From NCBI GenBank assembly GCA_035516895.1, contig DATIZY010000110.1, positions 1 to 17,582 on the forward strand: 17,582 bases of DNA. The letters are read 5' to 3'. The number at the start of each line of letters is the position of its first letter. The first letter of the stretch is position 1. Both the position numbers and the translations under genes were made by a program. Source of the DNA: Gp7-AA10 sp035516895 (GTDB lineage: Bacteria > Acidobacteriota > Thermoanaerobaculia > Gp7-AA8). This document shows positions 7,576 through 14,963 of the stretch, piece after piece. The notes under the pieces are model-generated. The model searched no databases, was not told where the DNA came from, and saw only the letters and a list, made by a program, of their open reading frames with translations.

Positions 7576-8129
7576 CGCCCATCCCCGCCGCGAGCGTGAT
7601 TCTGCTTCGCGACAATCCCTTCGAAGTGCTGATGATCCGCCGCCACGAAAAGCGCAGCTTCGCACCCGACGTCTGGGCGTTCCCCGGCGGCGCGGTCGAA
7701 CCGGACGACCTTCGCCCCGGCGATGTGCTCAACGGCATGCGCGTCGCCGCCGCTCGAGAGCTCCTCGAAGAAACCGGCATCTCCCTCGGCCAACCGCTCG
7801 ATCTCGAAACGCTCGTCTGGACCTCGCGCTGGGTGACGCCCGAAGCTCTGCCGAAGCGCTTCGATACGTACTTCTTTCTCGCAACGGCCGGCCGCAACAC
7901 GAAGCTGACGCTGCAACAAAGCGAGGCCGTCGATTCGACCTGGATCTCGCCCGCCGATGCGGTGCAGCGCCATCTCGCGGGCGATTTCCCGCTCGTCTTT
8001 CCAACGCTCAAGAATCTCGAAGCGATCGTCGGTTTCAAATGCGCGGCGGAACTCATCGAATCGCGCCGCAACGCCGACATCCCGACGACGCGTCCCTTCA
8101 TTGTCGACGGAAAGATCCTGCTGCCGTGA
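7554..8129 (+). CDS. Nudix hydrolase
   Basis: A 191-residue Nudix-fold pyrophosphohydrolase. Nudix enzymes cleave nucleoside diphosphates linked to another moiety. The Nudix box is seen as FPGGAVEP (43-50) followed by AARELLEETGI (66-76), but the spacing between GG and REL is longer than the standard box. Such an insertion is known in the NUDT19/CoA-diphosphatase-like branch, so a CoA or related acyl-nucleotide substrate is possible but unproven. The start is ATG 7554 or ATG 7563; both overlap the end of moaE. The stop overlaps the GTG of the following metallo-beta-lactamase gene (GTGA). Confidence 0.88.
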   Translation: MGRMAEVTPIPAASVILLRDNPFEVLMIRRHEKRSFAPDVWAFPGGAVEPDDLRPGDVLNGMRVAAARELLEETGISLGQPLDLETLVWTSRWVTPEALPKRFDTYFFLATAGRNTKLTLQQSEAVDSTWISPADAVQRHLAGDFPLVFPTLKNLEAIVGFKCAAELIESRRNADIPTTRPFIVDGKILLP

Positions 8130-8878
8130 ACATCCGGGACATCGTCGCGCCGAATCCCGGCCCGTTCACTCTCGAGGGAACGCGCACGTATCTGATCGAT
8201 GATTTTGCGGTGATCGATCCCGGTCCGGCGATCGACTCGCACATCGCAGCGATCCGCGACGCGATGCCGAAGCTGCGCACGATCTTCATCACGCATCGGC
8301 ACGGCGACCACGCACCGGCAGCCGTGCCGCTGAAACGCGCAACGGGCGCGCGGATCGTCGCGCCGGATGGCGTGCTCGACGGAACGGACCGGATTGTCCG
8401 TGACGGCGAATCGATCGACGGCCTCGAAGTCATCGCCACGCCGGGCCACACAAGCGAGCACGTCTGCTACTTCACCGCCGACCGCGACCTCTTCACCGGC
8501 GACACGATCCTCGGTTTCGGCACCACGGCGATTTTCCCGCCCGACGGCAACATGGGCGACTACGTCCGCTCGCTCGCGAAACTGCGCGCGCGGAACCCGC
8601 GCCGCATTTTTCCGGCGCACGGCCCGACGCGCGAGGACGCCGTCGCGCTCATCGACGAATACATCGCCCACCGCCGCGAGCGCGAGCGGCAGATCATCCA
8701 CGCCGTGCGTGCCGGCGCGCGCACGATTCCCCAGATCCGCGAGCACATCTACACTGATCTCGATCCGCGTCTTCGAGCGGCGGCCGAGGTGCAGGTGGAG
8801 GCGCACTTGATAAAGTTGCGGGACGAGGGCTCCATTGAAACACGCGACGGCGATTACTATCTGTCACCCCGAGCGTAG
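8126..8878 (+). CDS. Metallo-beta-lactamase-fold hydrolase, LACTB2-like
   Basis: A 250-residue MBL-fold protein. It retains the metal ligands His57, His59, Asp61 and His62 in THRHGDH, His108 in PGHTSEH, Asp126 in FTGDTILG and His165 in PAHGP. The C-terminal 70 residues look like the small winged helix of LACTB2-type proteins, some of which are single-strand RNA endonucleases. Here the substrate is unknown. GTG 8126 overlaps the Nudix stop and fits the family N-terminus. The gene ends inside a dispersed palindrome: the final codons (SPRA) and the TAG stop at 8876-8878 are read from the repeat, so the native C-terminus may have been slightly altered. Confidence 0.88.
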   Translation: MNIRDIVAPNPGPFTLEGTRTYLIDDFAVIDPGPAIDSHIAAIRDAMPKLRTIFITHRHGDHAPAAVPLKRATGARIVAPDGVLDGTDRIVRDGESIDGLEVIATPGHTSEHVCYFTADRDLFTGDTILGFGTTAIFPPDGNMGDYVRSLAKLRARNPRRIFPAHGPTREDAVALIDEYIAHRRERERQIIHAVRAGARTIPQIREHIYTDLDPRLRAAAEVQVEAHLIKLRDEGSIETRDGDYYLSPRA

Positions 8879-10559
8879 CGAGCGGTCCGGGCGGACGGGC
8901 GGTGCGGCATCGCGCCACCCGCGCCTCCGGGTTCCTCGTGCCGCTCGGGATGACATTCGGGCGGTACTCATTTTCATTCTCCTGTTGATTTGTGAGGTCG
9001 CAGTGGCTCAGGAACTGCCAAAGACAACGGCCGAGAGCAGCAACTACCGCGCGACGTCGCGCTACAGCGACGTCATCGATTTCATCTCCGCGATTCAGCG
9101 AATCGATCCAGGCATTCGCGTCGAGACGTTCGCGACCACAAACGAAGGCCGCGCGCTGCCGCTGGTAATCGCCGGACCGCCGGGCGTCGTCGATCCGCGC
9201 ACCGCGCAGGCGAGCGGACTGCCGATCGTCTTCATCATGGCGAACATTCACGCGGGTGAGGTCGAGGGGAAAGAGGCCGCGCAGATGGTGCTGCGCGATC
9301 TCGTTTCGTCGTCGCGCAAACTCCGCGAGCGGATGATCGTGCTCATCGCGCCGATCTACAACGCCGACGGCAACGAGCAGATCTCGACCGAGCATCGCAA
9401 GACGCAAAACGGGCCGCCGGAAGGCGTCGGCGTTCGCGAGAATGCGCAGGGGCTCGATCTCAATCGCGACTACATGAAACTCGAATCTCCAGAAGCCCGC
9501 GGACTCATCGCGAACGTCCTGAACCGATGGGACCCGCTGATGACCGTCGATCTGCACACGACCAACGGCTCGTTTCATGGTTACCAGCTCACGTACGCGC
9601 CGCCGCTGAATCCGAACGCCCCGTCGGACATCATCGACTTCGAGCGCGACACGCTCTTGCCGCAGATCCGCTCGGCGATGCGCGAGAACCATCACAAAGA
9701 GACCTACTACTACGGCAACTTTCTCAATCAGCTCACGCCGGAAAAGGGCTGGTACACGTTCGATTCGCGGCCGCGCTTCGGCAACAACTACGTCGGGCTG
9801 CGCAACCGCTTCACGATTCTGTCGGAGGCGTACAGCTACATCGATTTCCGCGCGCGCGTCGACGTCACGTACGAGTTTCTGCATGAGATCCTCAACGCGG
9901 TCGACAAGCACAGCAGGAAAATGATGCGCATCGCCGCGCGCGCCGATCGCGCGACGCTCAAGAGGCAGGGCGTGCGATTCGAGATCAAGCCCTGGAAAGA
10001 GACGGAGATCCTCTGGGAAAAGTGCGTCCCCGACGACGGCGCGAACCTCGGCCCCGAAAACCTTGGGGAGACGCCGCACCATCTGCGCCGAACGGGCAAA
10101 ATCGTCCCCGTGAAGATGATGGATTATGGTGTTTTCGCTGCGACGGAAAAGGATGACGTACCGTACGCGTTTCTCGTCGACGCCGGCGCACACGACGCGA
10201 TCGCCAATCTGCTGACCCACGGCATCATCGTCGAGAAGCTGACGCGCGAGACTCCGCTCGACGTCGAGCAGTTCGTCGTCAAAGAGGCGTCCCGAAGCGA
10301 GCATGCGTTTCAGAAGCACGACGAACTGACGCTCAGCGGCAAGTGGAAGGGCCGCCGCGAAAGTGTTCCCGCGGCAACCTACATCGTGCGCATGGATCAG
10401 CCGCTCGCGCGGCTCGCCTTTTATCTTCTCGATCCGCGCAGCGACGACGGGCTGTTCGACTGGAACTATTTCGATTCGATGATCGAGGAGAGCATCGCGC
10501 CGGTGCGGCGGATCGACAAGGCGGTCCCGCTCGATGCGACGATCGTGAGCAAGCCATGA
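8835..10559 (+). CDS. M14-family zinc carboxypeptidase, exported
   Basis: A metallopeptidase of the M14 carboxypeptidase family. Residues are counted from TTG 8835. The zinc ligands are His139 and Glu142 (NIHAGEVEGKE) and His241 (DLHTTNGS). Asn210-Arg211 (DLNRDY) fits the substrate carboxylate site, and Glu331 in ILSEAYSYIDF the catalytic acid. A signal peptide (AVLIFILLLICEVAVA, cleavage before QE) sends it to the periplasm. The only conventional start is TTG 8835, which overlaps the MBL gene and adds about 42 repeat-encoded Arg-rich residues before the signal peptide. ATT 8955, where the repeat ends, would give an ideal signal peptide (MRAVLIF...). The true start is unresolved. The stop overlaps argF ATG. 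Confidence 0.87.
   Translation: MKHATAITICHPERSERSGRTGGAASRHPRLRVPRAARDDIRAVLIFILLLICEVAVAQELPKTTAESSNYRATSRYSDVIDFISAIQRIDPGIRVETFATTNEGRALPLVIAGPPGVVDPRTAQASGLPIVFIMANIHAGEVEGKEAAQMVLRDLVSSSRKLRERMIVLIAPIYNADGNEQISTEHRKTQNGPPEGVGVRENAQGLDLNRDYMKLESPEARGLIANVLNRWDPLMTVDLHTTNGSFHGYQLTYAPPLNPNAPSDIIDFERDTLLPQIRSAMRENHHKETYYYGNFLNQLTPEKGWYTFDSRPRFGNNYVGLRNRFTILSEAYSYIDFRARVDVTYEFLHEILNAVDKHSRKMMRIAARADRATLKRQGVRFEIKPWKETEILWEKCVPDDGANLGPENLGETPHHLRRTGKIVPVKMMDYGVFAATEKDDVPYAFLVDAGAHDAIANLLTHGIIVEKLTRETPLDVEQFVVKEASRSEHAFQKHDELTLSGKWKGRRESVPAATYIVRMDQPLARLAFYLLDPRSDDGLFDWNYFDSMIEESIAPVRRIDKAVPLDATIVSKP
8862..8955. repeat. Dispersed inverted repeat (CHPERSERS element) at the MBL/M14 junction
   Basis: TGTCACCCCGAGCG (8862-8875) and CGCTCGGGATGACA (8942-8955) are reverse complements with one mismatch, enclosing GC-rich sequence. 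Read in the M14 frame it gives CHPERSERS, the familiar by-product of the TGTCATCCCGAGCG-type repeats scattered in many bacterial genomes. Each half carries the core CCGAGCGnnnCGAG, shared with the element at 16560-16646. It supplies the MBL stop codon and covers the M14 N-terminal coding region. Confidence 0.85.
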
Positions 10560-11476
10560 ACAAGAAAGACTTCATCGAGATCCACGACTGCAGCGTGCGC
10601 GAGGTGAAGGGCATCCTCGAGCTTGCTCGCGCGATCAAAGCGAAGCCGCGCAAGTTCGCCGGAGTGCTCAAAGGCAAGACGCTGGCGATGATCTTCGAGA
10701 AATCCTCGACGCGCACGCGGGTGTCGTTCGAAGTCGGCATGCTGCAGCTCGGCGGCCACGCGCTTTTCCTCTCCTCACGCGACATCCAGCTCGGCCGCGG
10801 CGAGCCGATCGCCGATACCGCGAAGGTGCTGTCGCGCTACGTGGACGGGATCATGGCGCGCACGTTCGCGCACAAGACGGTGACCGATCTCGCCGAAAAC
10901 GCGACGGTGCCCGTGATCAACGGCCTGACAGACCTTTCGCATCCCTGTCAGGTCATGGCCGACTACATGACCGCGTGGGAGAAGCTCGGAAAATTGAAGG
11001 GGAAGAAGATCGCCTGGGTCGGCGACGGCAACAACATGGCCCACTCGCTGATGTTCGGCGCGCCGAAGGTCGGCATGGACATCGCCGTTGCCACGCCGCA
11101 CGGTTACGAACCCGACCCGACAGTCGTCTCAGAAGCAATGGCTGACGCGAAAGCGGCCGGGACGAAGATCACGCTCACGCACTCGATTGAAGAAGCGGTC
11201 GACGACGCCGATGTCGTCGAGACCGACGTCTGGGCATCGATGGGACAGGAAGACGAGGCCGAGAAGCGCCGCCGCGATTTCGCGGGATGGCAGGTCGATA
11301 AACGCGCGATGTCGCTCGCGCGCAAGAAGGCCATCTTCCTGCATTGCCTGCCGGCGCACCGCGGCGAGGAAGTTGCCGCCGACGTCATCGACGGCAAGCA
11401 GTCGGTCGTCTGGGACGAAGCTGAAAACCGCCTGCATGTGCAGAAGGCGATTCTGATCACGCTGATGGCCAAATGA
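10556..11476 (+). CDS. argF: Ornithine carbamoyltransferase
   Basis: Catalyses carbamoyl phosphate + ornithine to citrulline + phosphate in arginine synthesis. The 306-residue product has the family length. It contains STRTR (51-55) and HPCQ (129-132) for carbamoyl phosphate, DVWASMG for ornithine and HCLPAHRGEE (263-272) with the catalytic Cys. The SMG loop supports ornithine rather than N-acetylornithine as substrate. Glu replaces the commoner Tyr in the preceding DVVETDVW. ATG 10556 overlaps the M14 stop by four bases, and its own stop overlaps the next gene in the same way. No other arg genes are nearby. Confidence 0.95.
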   Translation: MNKKDFIEIHDCSVREVKGILELARAIKAKPRKFAGVLKGKTLAMIFEKSSTRTRVSFEVGMLQLGGHALFLSSRDIQLGRGEPIADTAKVLSRYVDGIMARTFAHKTVTDLAENATVPVINGLTDLSHPCQVMADYMTAWEKLGKLKGKKIAWVGDGNNMAHSLMFGAPKVGMDIAVATPHGYEPDPTVVSEAMADAKAAGTKITLTHSIEEAVDDADVVETDVWASMGQEDEAEKRRRDFAGWQVDKRAMSLARKKAIFLHCLPAHRGEEVAADVIDGKQSVVWDEAENRLHVQKAILITLMAK

Positions 11477-12492
11477 CGACCGCCCAGGTCCGCCACCAGC
11501 GCGGCACATTCATCGTCATCCTCCTCGGCCTCGTTTTTCTCGCGCTGCTCGCGGCGCTGATTTTCACCACGGGAAAGCGTCCGGCGCACCCCACGGTTGC
11601 GAGCTCGGAGACGCTGTCGGTTCTGCCGCTGCGCGTTCGATTGCGCACGCAGCCTTCGGCCAGCGCGGCCGTCGTGGCGACGGAACCCGAAGGCACGAAG
11701 CTGCAGCAGCTCGAAGAGCAGGGCGAATGGGTTCGCGTGCAGGATCCCGACGGACTGAGCGGATGGACCGAGCGCAATAGCCTCGAGCGCACCGCGGAAC
11801 GCGAGCGGCGTTTCGCACGCTACGAAGCGATCAAAAAGCTGCCGTCGCTGTCGGCAATGGTCACGAAGAGCGCGCCGCTGTACGCCGGTCCGGGGATTTT
11901 TTATCCGGTGATCGGCGAGCTGGCGTCGGACACCGAAGTGCGCGTGTACACGCGCGATCACGATTTCTACGCAATCGATCACAACGGCGAGATCGCGTAT
12001 GCCGACGTCGACGCGATCGACGTATCGTCGGTGGGCACGCGTCAGCTCGACGTCAGCACGGAAACCGAGACGACAACGACGGACACGACTGGCACGACCT
12101 CGACCGAGATGCCGACCGAAACGACCGCAAGCACGCCGCCGTTTCCGCCACCGCCCGAGTCGGTGCCGCCGACGGAGACGGAATCGCCGGCCGATCACGG
12201 CGTCTATTCGGCGGTGCCGCTCGGCGGTACGCAGCCGCAGGAGCTCGAGCGCGTGGTGCCGAGCTATCCGATGACGGCGCGCCGCGCGGGCGTGGAGGGC
12301 GCCGTCGTCGTCCGCGGAATCGTGCGCCGCGACGGCACCATCGACGATGTCGAAATCATCAAGGACCTGCCGTACGGACTCGGTGAAGCGGCGCGCGAGG
12401 CGGTCAGCCGCTGGCGTTTCAATCCGGCGACGTATCGCGGCGAGCCCATCGACGTCTATTACACGGTCACCGTGAATTTCCGGCTGCATTAA
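11473..12492 (+). CDS. Membrane-anchored protein with SH3-like domains and TonB C-terminal domain
   Basis: A 339-residue protein in one open frame. Residues 12-33 are a single N-terminal membrane anchor. Two SH3-like modules follow: about 47-105 (LRVRLRTQPSASAAVV...GWTE) and about 125-185 (SAPLYAGPGIFYPVIGEL...). The linker at 190-245 is Thr/Pro-rich. Residues 255-338 are a TonB C-terminal domain (SYPMTARRAGVEGAVVVR, VSRWRFNPATYRG, DVYYTVTVNFRL). TonB domains span the periplasm to contact outer-membrane receptors, and bacterial SH3 modules often bind cell-wall peptides. The likely site is the inner membrane facing the periplasm. No ExbB/ExbD genes are adjacent. The exact role is unknown. ATG 11473 overlaps argF. 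Confidence 0.85.
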   Translation: MTTAQVRHQRGTFIVILLGLVFLALLAALIFTTGKRPAHPTVASSETLSVLPLRVRLRTQPSASAAVVATEPEGTKLQQLEEQGEWVRVQDPDGLSGWTERNSLERTAERERRFARYEAIKKLPSLSAMVTKSAPLYAGPGIFYPVIGELASDTEVRVYTRDHDFYAIDHNGEIAYADVDAIDVSSVGTRQLDVSTETETTTTDTTGTTSTEMPTETTASTPPFPPPPESVPPTETESPADHGVYSAVPLGGTQPQELERVVPSYPMTARRAGVEGAVVVRGIVRRDGTIDDVEIIKDLPYGLGEAAREAVSRWRFNPATYRGEPIDVYYTVTVNFRLH

Positions 12493-12512
12493 CTCGTTGC
12501 GATCGCCGTCCG

Positions 12513-13382
12513 ATGCCCCGGTTCCAATTCTCCGAAAAACACGGCGACCTCATCGGTGCGCACGTGTCGACGAAAGGCGGATTGCACACTGCCTTCGAGC
12601 GTGCCGCGGCGATCAACGCGTCCGCGATGGCGATTTTCGCAAAGAACTCGAATCAGTGGAAAGGGAAGGAGCTGACCGACGCTGACTGCGCTCTCTTCGC
12701 CGAGAAGCGCACGATCGTGCCGGTGTTCACGCACGCGTCGTATCTGATCAACCTCGCAACGACGAATCCGGAGTTTCATCGCAAATCGATCGCCGCCATG
12801 ATCGACGAGCTCGACCGCGCCGAACGCCTCGGTATCCGCGCCGTCGTTCTTCATCCGGGGGCCCACATGGGCGCCGGTGCGAGGTCGGGCATCGAGCAGA
12901 TCGCGCGATCGCTCGATCGGATTCATGCCGCGATTCCAACGCACAAGGTCGTGACGCTGCTGGAAACGTCGGCGGGACAGGGCTCGTGCGTCGGATGCTC
13001 GTTCGAAGAGCTCGGCGCGATCATCCGCCTCGTCGACGACCGCAAGCACGTCGGCATCTGCTTCGACACGTGTCACGTCTTTGCATCGGGATGCGATCTC
13101 CGCACACGGGACGCGTACGAGAAAACGATCGAGTCGCTCGAGCAGCATGTCGGCGTTCGCAAGGTCGGTCTGTTTCATTTGAACGATTCGAAGAAGCCGC
13201 TCGGATCGCATGTCGATCGTCACGAGCACATCGGCGAGGGGCAGATCGGACTCGACGGCTTCGCGTTTCTTCTCAACGACGAGCGTTTCCGGCGGATCCC
13301 GAAGCTGCTCGAGACGCCGAAGAAGATCGAGCACGAGAGCGACCGGCGAAATCTGAGGAAACTGCGATCGTTGTTGCGATGA
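12513..13382 (+). CDS. nfo: Endonuclease IV (AP endonuclease)
   Basis: Base-excision repair enzyme that cuts 5' of abasic sites. The 289-residue TIM-barrel protein has the complete trinuclear zinc set in the expected order: His74 (FTHASY), His114 (VLHPGAH), Glu151 (LLETSAGQG), Asp185 and His188 (CFDTCHVFASG), His222 (FHLNDSK), Asp235 and His237 (VDRHEHIGEG) and Glu267 (KLLETP). It starts 20 bases after the SH3/TonB stop and is probably the last gene of the run. The gene ends abruptly against the remnant of a minus-strand gene. Identity is secure. Confidence 0.95.
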   Translation: MPRFQFSEKHGDLIGAHVSTKGGLHTAFERAAAINASAMAIFAKNSNQWKGKELTDADCALFAEKRTIVPVFTHASYLINLATTNPEFHRKSIAAMIDELDRAERLGIRAVVLHPGAHMGAGARSGIEQIARSLDRIHAAIPTHKVVTLLETSAGQGSCVGCSFEELGAIIRLVDDRKHVGICFDTCHVFASGCDLRTRDAYEKTIESLEQHVGVRKVGLFHLNDSKKPLGSHVDRHEHIGEGQIGLDGFAFLLNDERFRRIPKLLETPKKIEHESDRRNLRKLRSLLR

Positions 13383-13560
13383 GCGGCGCGGTAAACGCGA
13401 TCGCGGCGACGATGCCGAAGGCGATCGTCAGCGAATTGGGTAGCGCCGCGCGATGTGGTGCTGGCCCGGCGGAACGACGAGGCCTTGATGGGCCACATCG
13501 GTCGTGAGGATCGAGCCGGCGTGACGGCCAGGAAATCGGTCCTTCGGGCCGAAGCGCGGG
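13376..13560 (-). pseudogene. Frameshifted remnant of a membrane-protein C-terminus
   Basis: On the minus strand, 13560 to about 13440 reads RFGPKDRFPGRHAGSILTTD, then VAHQGLVVPPGQHHIARRYP. Shifting one base at about 13438-13443 continues NSLTIAFGIVAAIAFTAPLI, a clear hydrophobic helix. Both pieces use GC-rich third positions, as the real genes do. The order (beta-rich end with a VPPGQHHI turn, then a helix) resembles the C-terminus of YfhO-like or related large membrane glycosyltransferases. The frame then runs into the antisense of nfo without its own stop, so both ends seem lost. The family assignment is tentative. Confidence 0.42.
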
Positions 13561-13635
13561 CGCTTTTTCCGCGAACTTTGACCAGTGTAGGGCGTCACTC
13601 CACAGGGTGAAGGAGCCTGTTAAACTCACGCGCTC

Positions 13636-14865
13636 ATGAACAAACTGGCAGGACCGAAGAGCGGACAACGGATCGAATATGAATCGGGGAGGATCGTCGT
13701 TCCGAACGACCCGATCATTCCGTACATCGAAGGCGACGGCACGGGACCGGACATCTGGCACGCGACGCAGTACGTCGTCGACGGCACGCTGCAGAAGGTC
13801 TACGGCAACCGGCGTAAGGTCGCCTGGTACGAGGTCTTCGCCGGTGACAAAGCGAACGCGAGCTACGGCGAATACCTGCCGCAGGAAACGCTCGACGCGT
13901 TGAAGTACTACCGCGTCGCGATCAAAGGCCCGCTATCGACCCCGGTCGGCGGCGGCATCCGCTCGCTCAACGTCACGCTGCGCCAGGTCCTCGATCTTTA
14001 CGCGTGCGTGCGCCCCGTTCACTACTTCAACGGTGTCCCCTCACCGGTGAAGGAGCCCGGCAAGGTCGACATGGTCATCTTCCGCGAGAACACGGAGGAC
14101 GTGTACGCGGGAATCGAGTGGCCGGCGAAGTCTGAGATCGCAAACAAAATCGTCGATTTCCTCAACGGCCTCGAGCGCCGCAGCACGAAGATCCGCGAGG
14201 GCTCTGCGATTGGCATCAAGCCGGTGTCGGAGTTCGGATCGAAGCGCCTCGTCCGCAAAGCGATTCTCTATGCGATCGCGACGAAGCGCTCATCGGTGAC
14301 GCTGGTGCACAAGGGCAACATCATGAAGTTCACCGAAGGCGCCTTCAAAGATTGGGGATACGAGGTCGCGCGTCAGGAATTCGGCAACGTGACGATTCCC
14401 GAGTCGGAAGTGCAGGACGGCAAGGCCGACGGCAAGATCGTGATCAAGGACCGCATCGCCGACTCGATGTTTCAGCAGATCCTGCTGCGTCCGTCCGAAT
14501 ACTCGGTCATCGCCACCACGAACCTCAACGGCGATTACCTCTCCGACGCCCTCGCCGCGCAGGTCGGCGGCCTCGGCATGGCGCCCGGCTCGAACGAATC
14601 GGACGAGTACGCCATCTTCGAAGCGACACACGGGACGGCGCCGAAGTACGCGAACCAGGACAAGATCAATCCGGGGTCGCTCATCCTCTCCGCCGTGATG
14701 ATGCTCCGGCACCTCGGCTGGTTCGAAGCGGCGGATGCGATCGAGCGTGCGATCGCGAAAACGATCGATCAGAAGCGCGTCACGTACGATCTCGAGCGGC
14801 AGATGCAGGGCGCGAAGCTGCTGAAGACGAGCGAGTTCGGGCGGGCGATCGTCGAGAACGTCTAA
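13636..14865 (+). CDS. icd: Isocitrate dehydrogenase, NADP+-type
   Basis: TCA-cycle enzyme: isocitrate + NADP+ to 2-oxoglutarate + CO2 + NADPH. The 409-residue product matches the prokaryotic E. coli-type dimer. It shows YIEGDGTGPDI (30-40), TPVGGGIRSLNVTLRQ (102-117) with Ser110 at the position phosphorylated in E. coli, FRENTEDVYAGIEW (149-162), KGNIMKFTEGAFKDWGYE and THGTAPKYANQDKINPGS (331-348). Lys337 and Tyr338 in that motif are the usual NADP-selecting residues. A TTGACC at 13578-13583 has no well-placed -10. AAGGAG at 13610-13615 is too far from ATG 13636 to be a normal ribosome-binding site. It is followed by a long palindrome, a probable terminator. Confidence 0.96.
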   Translation: MNKLAGPKSGQRIEYESGRIVVPNDPIIPYIEGDGTGPDIWHATQYVVDGTLQKVYGNRRKVAWYEVFAGDKANASYGEYLPQETLDALKYYRVAIKGPLSTPVGGGIRSLNVTLRQVLDLYACVRPVHYFNGVPSPVKEPGKVDMVIFRENTEDVYAGIEWPAKSEIANKIVDFLNGLERRSTKIREGSAIGIKPVSEFGSKRLVRKAILYAIATKRSSVTLVHKGNIMKFTEGAFKDWGYEVARQEFGNVTIPESEVQDGKADGKIVIKDRIADSMFQQILLRPSEYSVIATTNLNGDYLSDALAAQVGGLGMAPGSNESDEYAIFEATHGTAPKYANQDKINPGSLILSAVMMLRHLGWFEAADAIERAIAKTIDQKRVTYDLERQMQGAKLLKTSEFGRAIVENV

Positions 14866-14871
14866 AACCCG

Positions 14872-14963
14872 AGGGGTCAGAGCTTCAGTGGTGCTTTTTC
14901 TACGGTCGGGGACGCAATTCCTCCACGTGAAGTAGAAAAAGCACAACTGAAGCTCTGACCCCT
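14872..14963. repeat. Long palindrome, 32-bp stem, between convergent genes
   Basis: The left arm (14872-14903) and right arm (14932-14963) are reverse complements at 31 of 32 positions, with one mismatch at 14890. The outer end is AGGGGTCAGAGCTTCAGT and the inner end is GTGCTTTTTCTAC. The loop is 28 bases. Short AAACC/GGTTT flanks may extend the symmetry. It fills the gap exactly: six bases after the icd stop and directly next to the stop of the opposing membrane-protein gene. The stem could act as a bidirectional terminator, and the high arm identity suggests a recent or mobile REP/MITE-like element. No target-site duplication is obvious. Confidence 0.88.

Noticed and set aside
8694..10319. 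541-codon minus-strand open frame opposite the M14 peptidase
   Set aside because: Antisense shadow with biased composition; the plus strand carries the zinc-ligand motifs.
13578..13626. Promoter for icd with TTGACC at 13578 and TAAACT at 13621
   Set aside because: The two boxes are 37 bases apart instead of about 17, so they do not form one promoter.
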